Shown here piece by piece: positions 31,986-37,779 of a DNA stretch of 37,779 bases (within the stretch, counting starts at the first letter, position 1; each line of letters opens with the position of its first letter). Source of the DNA: Opitutia bacterium (GTDB taxonomy: Bacteria; Verrucomicrobiota; Verrucomicrobiia; Opitutales; Opitutaceae); the NCBI GenBank assembly GCA_947474365.1, contig CANJIU010000097.1:1-37779 (forward strand). Reading direction: 5' to 3'. The notes beneath the pieces are model-generated. The model saw only the letters and a list, made by a program, of their open reading frames with translations, did no database searches and was not told the origin of the DNA. Made by a program: the position numbers and the translations under genes.

Positions 31986-32446
31986 GACGGCTGGTCGTCG
32001 TCCTCGCCCTCGCCGTTGCGGTCGGCGTGACGACCTACGTCGTTTGCTATCGCCGCGCGATGGTGGCTGTCGTCACTCCTGATGGCACGGATCGGGAGCT
32101 GGGATGGCTGAAACGGGAATTCGCCCTCGCGCCTGCGCAATACGAAAAAGTGCTCGCGTTGCATCACGCGTATCGCCCGATCTGTGCCGAGCACTGCACG
32201 CGCTACATCGCGGTGCGCCGGCAGTTCGACGAACTGCTCAAAAATCAAGCAGGCTGGTCACCCGCCGTGGCGGCGGCCATCGCCGATCAGGCGCGGATTC
32301 AAGGCGAGTGCCATGCCTCAATGTTGAAATACGCCTATGACGTGGCGGCGTGCATGTCGCCCGAGCAGGGCCGACGCTATCTGGATATGATTAAAATGCA
32401 GCTCACGGAGGGCGATCCTGCCGGCATGTTCGCGGCCGCCCACTGA
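31982..32446 (+). CDS. Periplasmic metal sensor, CnrX-like
   Basis: The 154-residue product has an N-terminal membrane anchor (RLVVVLALAVAVGVTTYVV) and an all-helical periplasmic domain of the heavy-metal sensor type (CnrX/NccX, related to Spy/CpxP). Potential ligands are grouped as HHAYRPICAEHC (residues ~58-70) and ECHASML (~residues 105-111), the latter like the His-x-x-Met end of the CnrX site. It would bind metal in the periplasm and signal through the CnrY-like protein to release the sigma factor. The extra Cys residues differ from the Ni/Co site of CnrX, so the metal may differ. Confidence 0.75.
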   Translation: MRRLVVVLALAVAVGVTTYVVCYRRAMVAVVTPDGTDRELGWLKREFALAPAQYEKVLALHHAYRPICAEHCTRYIAVRRQFDELLKNQAGWSPAVAAAIADQARIQGECHASMLKYAYDVAACMSPEQGRRYLDMIKMQLTEGDPAGMFAAAH

Positions 32447-32452
32447 TCCGCC

Positions 32453-33019
32453 ATGCCCGACGACGATGGCGAACTGATGTCCCGCCTGTGTGCCGGTGAG
32501 GATCGTGCGCTCGATGCGCTGATGGATCGTTGGCAGGCTCCGCTGCGAGGCTTTCTCTATCGCTACCTGCACAACGAAGCGGACGCCTGTGATGTCGCCC
32601 AGGAAACGTTTGTGCGTGTGTATCGGCATCGTGCAAGATTCCGGCCGGGTGCAAAGTTTTCGACGTGGATGTTTTCCATCGCGCTCAATCTCAGTCGCGA
32701 TCACGCGCGCTATGGCCGCGCGCGCCCCGCGTTTGCGCTCGACACCGACGCGCTGACCGCGGCCAGCGACCGCTCAGCCGATTCGGGGAGCGTCGCGCCC
32801 GACACTGATCTGCTGCGGCTCGAAATGGCCCGGGCCGTGCGCGCGGCCGTCGAGGCGCTGCCCGATCAACTCCGATCCGCAATCTTGCTCTGCGAATACG
32901 AAAATCTGACGCATCTTGAAGCTGCGGCGGCCACCGGCTGTTCGGCCAAAGCAGTGGAGACGCGCCTTTATCGGGCGCGGCAACTTTTGCGCGATGCATT
33001 AAAGCGCTATCTGCGCTGA
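32453..33019 (+). CDS. ECF sigma factor, CnrH-like
   Basis: The 188-residue product has sigma region 2 (ADACDVAQETFVRVYRHRAR, KFSTWMFSIALNLSRDHAR) and region 4 (LPDQLRSAILLCEYENLTHL, then GCSAKAVETRLYRARQLLRD). It starts six bases after the sensor stop, so the three genes form one unit. Released by the sensor/anti-sigma pair, it should direct transcription from GGG-N-GTAT(A/C)AC-type promoters that precede the GPGPQYW genes; this link is inferred from clustering. The region between 2 and 4 is long and Asp/Ala-rich. Confidence 0.9.
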   Translation: MPDDDGELMSRLCAGEDRALDALMDRWQAPLRGFLYRYLHNEADACDVAQETFVRVYRHRARFRPGAKFSTWMFSIALNLSRDHARYGRARPAFALDTDALTAASDRSADSGSVAPDTDLLRLEMARAVRAAVEALPDQLRSAILLCEYENLTHLEAAAATGCSAKAVETRLYRARQLLRDALKRYLR

Positions 33020-33210
33020 ATCGCCGCGCTTCCGGCCGGACGGCACCTGCCGCCGCGCCAAACCTGCCTTCTCTGCTGCCATCAGCGCGGAGTTCACGCT
33101 GATCGAGTATGCGGTCGCGCGGTCAGCAAAATAGCCGGCCGATCAGTGTCCGCGATCACGAGGAGGACTCGCAGCAATATCTGCGTGGTGAAGGACAAGA
33201 ATTGCGCAAG

Positions 33211-33237
33211 GGGAGCGGTCCAGTCCCAGCGTATAAC
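33211..33237 (+). promoter_or_regulatory. Putative ECF sigma promoter (copy 3)
   Basis: GGGAGC at 33211 and CGTATAAC (GTATAAC at 33231), again 20 nt apart, lie 35 nt before the ATG of the 33272 gene. An AAAAAAGGA ribosome site follows. It would drive the 33272-33732 gene pair. Confidence 0.62.
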
Positions 33238-33271
33238 TTGATACCAACAGAAATTCTAAAAAAGGAATCCC

Positions 33272-33685
33272 ATGAAAACATCATTCCCAACTCAACACGT
33301 CGCGGGCCTCAGCCTGCTTCTCGCGGCTTTCCTCGCGAGCAACGCCCTCGCCGGTCCCGGTCCCCAATACTGGCAGTCGGTCGGAAAGCCGAAGACCGAG
33401 ACTGTCGAACTGGCGAAACCCGCTTCGGCTGCCATCCCCGTGTGCCTTGGCTCGGAACTCGTTCCAATCACGGTGATGAAGTCGTCGCAGTCCAACGGCC
33501 GTCCCCCGTTCGTTGCCGCGCAAACGGGCACCGAACGCGTGTGCCACATCTGCACGACGACCAACGTGGTAACGACAAACGACTGGCCGAGCCATCGCGG
33601 ACCGCTCGTGCAGAAAACCGAAGTTACGAAAGCCGGGGCCACTCACGTCTGCACCGTGGCCTGCACGCCTTCGCCGAAAGCATAG
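33272..33685 (+). CDS. GPGPQYW-family exported Cys protein, type A
   Basis: The 137-residue product has a signal peptide ending SNALA and mature start GPGPQYWQSVGK. After ~20 residues it has a single Cys (PVCLG), a strand pair around SSQSNGRPPFV, a CHIC box (VCHICTTTNV) and a final CTVAC. It is a clear paralog of the 36528 protein along its whole length. It is the first gene of a pair with 33732, 46 bp apart, after its own ECF-type promoter and a good ribosome site. Five Cys and an exported location suggest thiol or metal chemistry. Confidence 0.72.
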   Translation: MKTSFPTQHVAGLSLLLAAFLASNALAGPGPQYWQSVGKPKTETVELAKPASAAIPVCLGSELVPITVMKSSQSNGRPPFVAAQTGTERVCHICTTTNVVTTNDWPSHRGPLVQKTEVTKAGATHVCTVACTPSPKA

Positions 33686-33731
33686 CCGCATCGCCTTTAT
33701 CGCACTCATCGCAAACTCAACAATCTCCATC

Positions 33732-34196
33732 ATGAAAACAAACCACCTCAGCAAGAATCTCATCGGGCTTGGCTCTGTGCTTGCCCTCGCAGTCGGTCTC
33801 AGCTCGTCCGCCATCGCCGGCCCCGGCCCGCAGTTCTGGAACCGTGCCACTCCCGTCACCACCGCCAAAGAGGCTGACGCCCTGAAACCTGGCGACACCG
33901 CCGTGATGGTCTGTGGCGCGTGCAAAACAGTTCTCGTGCGCGACTCGAAATATGTCGGCCCTGGCGGCAAGGGCCACATGGAGTGGTTCACCATCGGAAA
34001 GAAGCACAAGTGCGATCACTGCGGCGGTGAAATGTCAGTCGTGCGCGGCAAGACCACCGACTCCATGCAGCACAACTGCAGCATGTGCGGCGAGGGTGCG
34101 GCGTTTTGCTGCGCGGTGAAAGACGACACTGCGCCCGCGGCGAACGCTGCGACTCCCCCTGCTCCGAAAACCGACACTGCGCCGGCGAAGAAATAG
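33732..34196 (+). CDS. GPGPQFW-family exported zinc-ribbon-like protein, type B
   Basis: The 154-residue product has a signal peptide ending SSAIA and mature start GPGPQFWNR. The Cys-rich body has CGAC, then RDSKYVGPGGKGHMEW, then CDHCGG, CSMC and FCC, followed by a Pro/Ala/Lys tail. Paired CxxC motifs look like a zinc ribbon, unusual for an exported protein. It is a paralog of the 36985 protein; the RDSKYVGPGGKGH block is identical. The LVR...GPG.G...W core is also shared with the 30749 units, which suggests one ancestral fold. Confidence 0.72.
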   Translation: MKTNHLSKNLIGLGSVLALAVGLSSSAIAGPGPQFWNRATPVTTAKEADALKPGDTAVMVCGACKTVLVRDSKYVGPGGKGHMEWFTIGKKHKCDHCGGEMSVVRGKTTDSMQHNCSMCGEGAAFCCAVKDDTAPAANAATPPAPKTDTAPAKK

Positions 34197-34238
34197 CAAC
34201 GAAACTCAACTCGGTGGCACGTCCGTCTCTTCGGCAAC

Positions 34239-35954
34239 GTGCCGCCCCCTACCGTGAAGGCCTCGCCAGAAATCGCCTACTTCTCGATGGAGGTTGCGCT
34301 CGCGACCGACATCCCGACTTACAGCGGCGGACTCGGGATGCTGGCGGGCGATCACCTGCGTTCGGCCGCCGATCTCGAAGTTCCGCTGGTCGGGATCACG
34401 CTGTTGCACCGGCAGGGCTACTTTCGCCAGCGACTGGATGCCCAGGGCCGCCAACGCGAGGAAGCGTGTCCGTGGAACATCGGGCGGTATGTGCGGGAAC
34501 TGCCGGCGCGCGTCGCGGTGCAAATCGAAGGTCGTTCCGTCGCCGTGCGCGCGTGGCAATACGACGTGCCCGGTCCCGCGAGCTTTGTCGTCCCGGTGCT
34601 GCTGCTCGATACCGACCTGCCGGAAAATTCCGAGTGGGACCGGCATCTCACCGATCACTTATACGGGGGCGACAGCTACTATCGGTTTTGCCAGGAAGTT
34701 GTGCTCGGGATCGGCGGCATCCGCATGCTGCGCGCCCTCGGCTTCAACCGCGTGCGGCGCTATCACATGAACGAAGGCCATGCGGCGCTGCTCGCTTTGG
34801 AATTGCTCGACACGCGCGCCGCGGCGGCCGGTCGCGCCCGTTTTACCCGTGAGGACGTGGAACAGGTGCGCGCGGAATGTGTGTTTACAACGCACACGCC
34901 CGTGCCCGCGGGGCATGACAAATTCTCGCTCGAACTCGTGGGCCGTGTCCTCGGTCGCCACGATTTCACGGAGCATCGCGAAGTCTTCTGCTGCGAGGGC
35001 GTCCTGAACCTGACCTACCTCGCGCTCAATCTCAGTCACTATCACAACGGCGTGGCGCGCCAGCACGGCGAGGTTTCGCAGCTCATGTTTCCGCGTTACA
35101 CGATCGACGCCATCACCAACGGCGTGCACGCGCCGACCTGGACGAGCGAGCCGTTTCAGCGGCTTTTCGACCGCCATTTGCCGGATTGGCGCCGAGACTG
35201 TTTCGCGTTGCGTAATGCGCTGCGCATTCCGCGCGGCGAAATGTGGATCGCTCACCAGCGCGCAAAAAATCGTCTCATCGCTGCGGTTCGGGAAGTCACC
35301 GGAGCCAGCCTTGATCCGGGGTTGCTGACGTTGGGATTTGGCCGCCGTGCTGCGGCCTACAAACGCGCTGATTTATTGTTTCACGATATTCCGCGCCTCA
35401 AGGCCATTGGTAAGCACTGCGGCGGCCTCCAGATCGTCTACGCCGGCAAGGCACATCCGGCGGATCAACCGGGCAAAGATATTATTACGCGTATCGTTGG
35501 GTTCGAAGCCGCCGTTTTACCGGAGGTCAAAATCGTCTATCTGGAAAACTACGACATGGCGCTGGGTCAGCTTCTGACGGCCGGCGTCGATGTGTGGCTC
35601 AATACGCCGGCGCCTCCGCAGGAAGCTTCCGGCACCAGCGGTATGAAAGCGGCCCTCAACGGCGTGCCGAGTCTCAGTGTCCTCGACGGCTGGTGGGTCG
35701 AAGGCCACGTTGAGGGCGCGACCGGTTGGGCCGTCGGCCAGCCCTGGGCTGCCGTGCCGAACGGAGCGGTTCACGATACCGAACACGACGCCGCCTCGCT
35801 CTACGAAAAATTGGAACGACAGGTCATCCCCCTGTTTTGCCGGAAGCCCGATCAATTCACGGAGATGATGTCCCACTGCATCGCGCTCAACGGCTCATTT
35901 TTCAACACGCACCGCATGGTCGAGCAATACGTGCGCAAAGCTTACTTCACCTGA
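34239..35954 (+). CDS. glgP: Alpha-glucan phosphorylase, short form
   Basis: The 571-residue product, starting at GTG 34239, belongs to the GT35 phosphorylases of the short alpha-glucan type. It opens with EIAYFSMEVAL and SGGLGMLAGDHLRSAADL, has HMNEGHAALLALELL, TTHTPVPAGHDKF, FGRRAAAYKRADLL and the PLP site GTSGMKAALNGV (Lys ~470). It releases glucose-1-phosphate from glycogen in the cytosol. The symbol is by function. It is about two-thirds the length of classical GlgP, normal for this subgroup. The glycogen-binding protein gene follows after 22 bp. Its place between two metal-linked gene pairs is odd. Confidence 0.9.
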   Translation: MPPPTVKASPEIAYFSMEVALATDIPTYSGGLGMLAGDHLRSAADLEVPLVGITLLHRQGYFRQRLDAQGRQREEACPWNIGRYVRELPARVAVQIEGRSVAVRAWQYDVPGPASFVVPVLLLDTDLPENSEWDRHLTDHLYGGDSYYRFCQEVVLGIGGIRMLRALGFNRVRRYHMNEGHAALLALELLDTRAAAAGRARFTREDVEQVRAECVFTTHTPVPAGHDKFSLELVGRVLGRHDFTEHREVFCCEGVLNLTYLALNLSHYHNGVARQHGEVSQLMFPRYTIDAITNGVHAPTWTSEPFQRLFDRHLPDWRRDCFALRNALRIPRGEMWIAHQRAKNRLIAAVREVTGASLDPGLLTLGFGRRAAAYKRADLLFHDIPRLKAIGKHCGGLQIVYAGKAHPADQPGKDIITRIVGFEAAVLPEVKIVYLENYDMALGQLLTAGVDVWLNTPAPPQEASGTSGMKAALNGVPSLSVLDGWWVEGHVEGATGWAVGQPWAAVPNGAVHDTEHDAASLYEKLERQVIPLFCRKPDQFTEMMSHCIALNGSFFNTHRMVEQYVRKAYFT

Positions 35955-35976
35955 AACCCGCTCGGCCAACTTCACC

Positions 35977-36279
35977 ATGAAAAAGAAATCATCCAAAAAA
36001 GCCACGCTCGCGCTCCAGCGCGTCCCCCTCAAATATTTTTTCCCGCACGCCTCGACGCTTTGCCTCGCCGGTTCGTTCAACGAATGGAACGAGGCGGGCG
36101 CTTCGCTCCAACCCGTGGGCGACGGGTATTGGGCCATCGAGATCGATCTCGCACCAGGCCGTCACGAGTTCCGCCTCATCGTAGACGGCGTGTGGATCGA
36201 CGTGCCGGACGCGGTCGAGCACGTGGAAAACCCATTTGGCTCACGCAATGCCGTGCTGCTCGTGGCGCCGGCCACCTGA
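35977..36279 (+). CDS. Stand-alone glycogen-binding domain (CBM48/AMPK-type)
   Basis: The 100-residue product is one carbohydrate-binding module with no catalytic part: LAGSFNEWNEAGASLQPVG, then YWAIEIDLAPGRHEFRLIVD, then GVWIDVPDA and NPFGSRNAVLLV. The Trp residues and the GxHEFRxxVDGxW pattern are those of the CBM48/AMPK glycogen-binding family. A basic Lys-rich N-terminus precedes it. No signal peptide is seen, so it should act in the cytosol, probably bringing the phosphorylase encoded upstream to glycogen. Co-transcription with that gene is likely. Confidence 0.85.
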   Translation: MKKKSSKKATLALQRVPLKYFFPHASTLCLAGSFNEWNEAGASLQPVGDGYWAIEIDLAPGRHEFRLIVDGVWIDVPDAVEHVENPFGSRNAVLLVAPAT

Positions 36280-36463
36280 GCAATTCGCTGAGAGGGAATC
36301 CCCGCGGCTTCAATTCTTCGTGCCGCGCGAGCGGCGTAAGATCGAAGGATATAAATGATAACCCCATAGCGCCGCGATTGAACGGACTCGCCCACACGGC
36401 ACCGGAGTGGCGGCGACGGCCCCGCAACAAGATCTGCGCAGGTATTCGCAAAAACTGCCCGAG

Positions 36464-36490
36464 GGGGAAAGGGGGCGGGCGGAGTATAAC
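36464..36490 (+). promoter_or_regulatory. Putative ECF sigma promoter (copy 4)
   Basis: GGGGAAA at 36464 and GTATAAC at 36484, 20 nt apart, lie 38 nt before the ATG of the 36528 gene. The layout equals that of the paralogous 33272 gene, so the promoter was probably duplicated with the gene pair. The rest of the gap from 36280 shows no gene. Confidence 0.58.
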
Positions 36491-36527
36491 ATAGAGTAAA
36501 GACCAACCTAAAACTCAGGACATCACC

Positions 36528-36938
36528 ATGAAGACTTCACTCCTCAGCAAAACAGCGGGCGCCGGCTTGGGCCTGCTCCTCCTCGCACTGGCTTCCTCGA
36601 ATGCGGTGGCCGGCCCCGGCCCGCAATATTGGCAATCAGTCGGCAAGGCCAAAGCGTCCGCGACCGAGCAGGCGAAGCCAGTTGTCGCGCCGACGCATCT
36701 GTGCGCGGGCGCCACCGTCGTCCCGGTTACGGCCATGCAGCCCGCTCAGGGAAATGGCCGAGGGCCGCTCGTTGAGGTCCAGACTGGCACCAAGACCGTG
36801 TGCCATATGTGCCCGGTGACGACCACGGTGCGGACTAACTCCCTCCCCAATGGTCGCGGCACTTGGACCACAACCGAAATCACAAAGACGGGCGTCGAAC
36901 ACACCTGCACAAGCTGCGCCGCTGTCGCGACACTCTGA
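36528..36938 (+). CDS. GPGPQYW-family exported Cys protein, type A, second copy
   Basis: The 136-residue product has a signal peptide ending SNAVA, mature start GPGPQYWQSVGKAK, and the same body as the 33272 protein: HLCAG, MQPAQGNGRGPLV, VCHMCPVTTTV and a final CTSC. The two share signal, N-terminus, Cys positions and spacing, so they come from one duplication that also includes the following gene. The ECF-type promoter upstream is shared too. Role inferred as periplasmic metal or thiol protein; no named family is known to me. Confidence 0.72.
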   Translation: MKTSLLSKTAGAGLGLLLLALASSNAVAGPGPQYWQSVGKAKASATEQAKPVVAPTHLCAGATVVPVTAMQPAQGNGRGPLVEVQTGTKTVCHMCPVTTTVRTNSLPNGRGTWTTTEITKTGVEHTCTSCAAVATL

Positions 36939-36984
36939 ACTCCCCTGTCACCCCTCAAAATCCCACCGCCGCAAAACAAATCCC

Positions 36985-37389
36985 ATGAAGACGATCACAC
37001 CAAAATATTTCGGATGGGGCTTCGCCCTCGTCCTCGCCGCCGGTCTCACCTCCGCCGCCATCGCCGGCCCTGGCCCCCAATACTGGCAGCAGCAGGATAA
37101 GATTCGCGCCGAAAATGCCGCGAAGGCTCAGGCCGCAAAGCCGTCGGATGCGCCTGGAATGGCGTGCGCAAGTTGCACGACCACCGACATCCGTGACTCG
37201 AAATACGTCGGTCCAGGTGGCAAAGGGCATTATGAGTGGACGACGGTCGGCACGAAGCACGCTTGCTCGGCCTGCGGTGGCGCCGTGACGACGGTCCGCG
37301 GCAACACGACCAACGACATGACGGCGAACTGCCCGCTCTGCGCGAAAGCCAAGGCCGCGAATGCGGCGTGCTGCAACGCGACGAGCTGA
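36985..37389 (+). CDS. GPGPQYW-family exported zinc-ribbon-like protein, type B, second copy
   Basis: From ATG 36985 the 134-residue product has a signal peptide ending SAAIA, mature start GPGPQYWQQQDK, then CASC, RDSKYVGPGGKGHYEW, CSACGG, CPLC and a terminal CC. It aligns with the 33732 protein through the whole Cys region, but lacks its Pro/Lys tail. It follows the type A gene by 46 bp, the same spacing as in the first pair. Three CxxC pairs and a CC suggest tightly bound metal such as zinc, or copper in an oxidising periplasm. An earlier in-frame codon (36850) lies inside the previous gene and is rejected. Confidence 0.72.
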   Translation: MKTITPKYFGWGFALVLAAGLTSAAIAGPGPQYWQQQDKIRAENAAKAQAAKPSDAPGMACASCTTTDIRDSKYVGPGGKGHYEWTTVGTKHACSACGGAVTTVRGNTTNDMTANCPLCAKAKAANAACCNATS

Positions 37390-37482
37390 GTCCCGCCGAA
37401 GAACCGTTCACCCATTACCGCAGTAGCCGACCACCGCCCGCGCCCTTTACCGACCCGGGCGGTCGCACCGATTCACCGACCG

Positions 37483-37779
37483 ATGAAACCGCTCTCGACA
37501 TCCGCTCCGACACTCACCTTGGCCTTTGCCCTGCTCGGCACATTCGCCGGCTGCACCCTGGCCCCTTCGACGGGCGAGAAGCAGGCCCGCGCGAGTGTTG
37601 CGCAGGTCGGCGAAACGCTGCGCCCGGCCCGCGCGAAGCCAGTGCTTCCCGCGCTCACGCCGGAATCGCCGCTGACCGACTACGTGCGGTTTGCCGTGCT
37701 GAATCATCCGCGGGTCGAAGCTGCCTATCATGACTGGCGGGCGGCTGTGGCGGCGATTGCGCCGACGCGTGCGCTGCCC
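37483..37779 (+). CDS. Outer-membrane efflux lipoprotein, CusC/TolC-like (partial, runs off right edge)
   Basis: Ninety-nine codons are open from ATG 37483 to the window edge. A signal peptide with lipobox (LGTFAGC) is followed by a linker and the start of a TolC-type first helix (DYVRFAVLNHPRVEAAYHDW). Lipid-anchored TolC relatives such as CusC serve heavy-metal RND pumps. This is the third outer membrane factor in the window, and a further adaptor and pump can be expected to the right. It is 93 bp after the last GPGPQYW gene. Confidence 0.75.
   Translation, partial: MKPLSTSAPTLTLAFALLGTFAGCTLAPSTGEKQARASVAQVGETLRPARAKPVLPALTPESPLTDYVRFAVLNHPRVEAAYHDWRAAVAAIAPTRALP

Noticed and set aside
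34085..34852. Plus-strand open frame of 255 codons overlapping the type B gene and the phosphorylase
   Set aside because: Arg/Gly/Ala-rich shadow; both genes it overlaps are well supported by motifs.
1..37779. CRISPR arrays, rRNA genes, complete tRNA genes, complete insertion sequences
   Set aside because: No regularly spaced direct repeats, no rRNA signature and no full cloverleaf were found. The IS3 OrfA-like gene has no OrfB and no clear terminal repeats with target duplication.

Overview
The window comes from a GC-rich, Gram-negative chromosome. Outer-membrane efflux proteins, periplasmic adaptors and several lipoproteins show the cell envelope type. GTG and TTG starts and weak Shine-Dalgarno sites are common. 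Overall style suggests Verrucomicrobiota (Opitutaceae-like), but no single marker proves this; the placement is inference.

Region 1 (1-3272) is an accessory stretch. On the minus strand it holds an ECF sigma factor translationally coupled to a membrane anti-sigma-like protein that runs off the left edge, a truncated P-loop ATPase and an unknown ORF. A multi-pass membrane protein lies on the plus strand.

Region 2 (about 3440-11036) looks like an integrative mobilizable element. The 3' half of a tRNA-Val gene (attachment-site scar) is followed by a tyrosine integrase, a convergent excisionase-like DNA-binding protein, a divergent operator-like dyad, a small HTH protein, two unknown proteins, a ribbon-helix-helix protein and a MOB relaxase. 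A second gene appears to be nested in another frame inside the relaxase gene. No matching intact tRNA-Val is seen to the right, so the far end of the element is outside the window or lost.

Region 3 (11179-14236) holds a PD-(D/E)XK nuclease-like gene divergent from two unknown genes, and a stand-alone response regulator.

Region 4 (14542-30649) is a metal-handling block: a Cys-rich exported protein plus FeoA/FeoB (ferrous iron uptake), a paralogous Cys-rich exported protein, then a CzcCBA-type divalent metal efflux operon with unusual accessories. These are a minimal adaptor, a family of three small lipoproteins, a separate exported protein resembling an adaptor N-terminal domain, and a PII-like protein with a shortened T-loop. 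A ribulose-phosphate epimerase with a changed metal ligand, a second TolC-like protein and a Zn/Cd/Pb-type P1B ATPase follow.

Region 5 (30677-37779) is the most novel part. Six small exported Cys-rich proteins share an almost invariant mature N-terminus, GPGPQ(Y/F)W, followed by different Cys modules. They surround a CnrYXH-like anti-sigma / periplasmic metal sensor / ECF sigma cassette. The four transcription units that begin with such a gene carry the same putative ECF promoter (GGG-rich -35, GTAT(A/C)AC -10, 20-nt register, 35-46 nt before the ATG). I infer a regulon in which envelope metal stress, sensed by the X-like protein, frees the sigma factor to induce a periplasmic set of Cys-rich metal-binding or redox proteins. 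A short alpha-glucan phosphorylase and a stand-alone glycogen-binding domain lie between two duplicated gene pairs of this family. The window ends in another outer-membrane efflux lipoprotein (CusC/TolC type).
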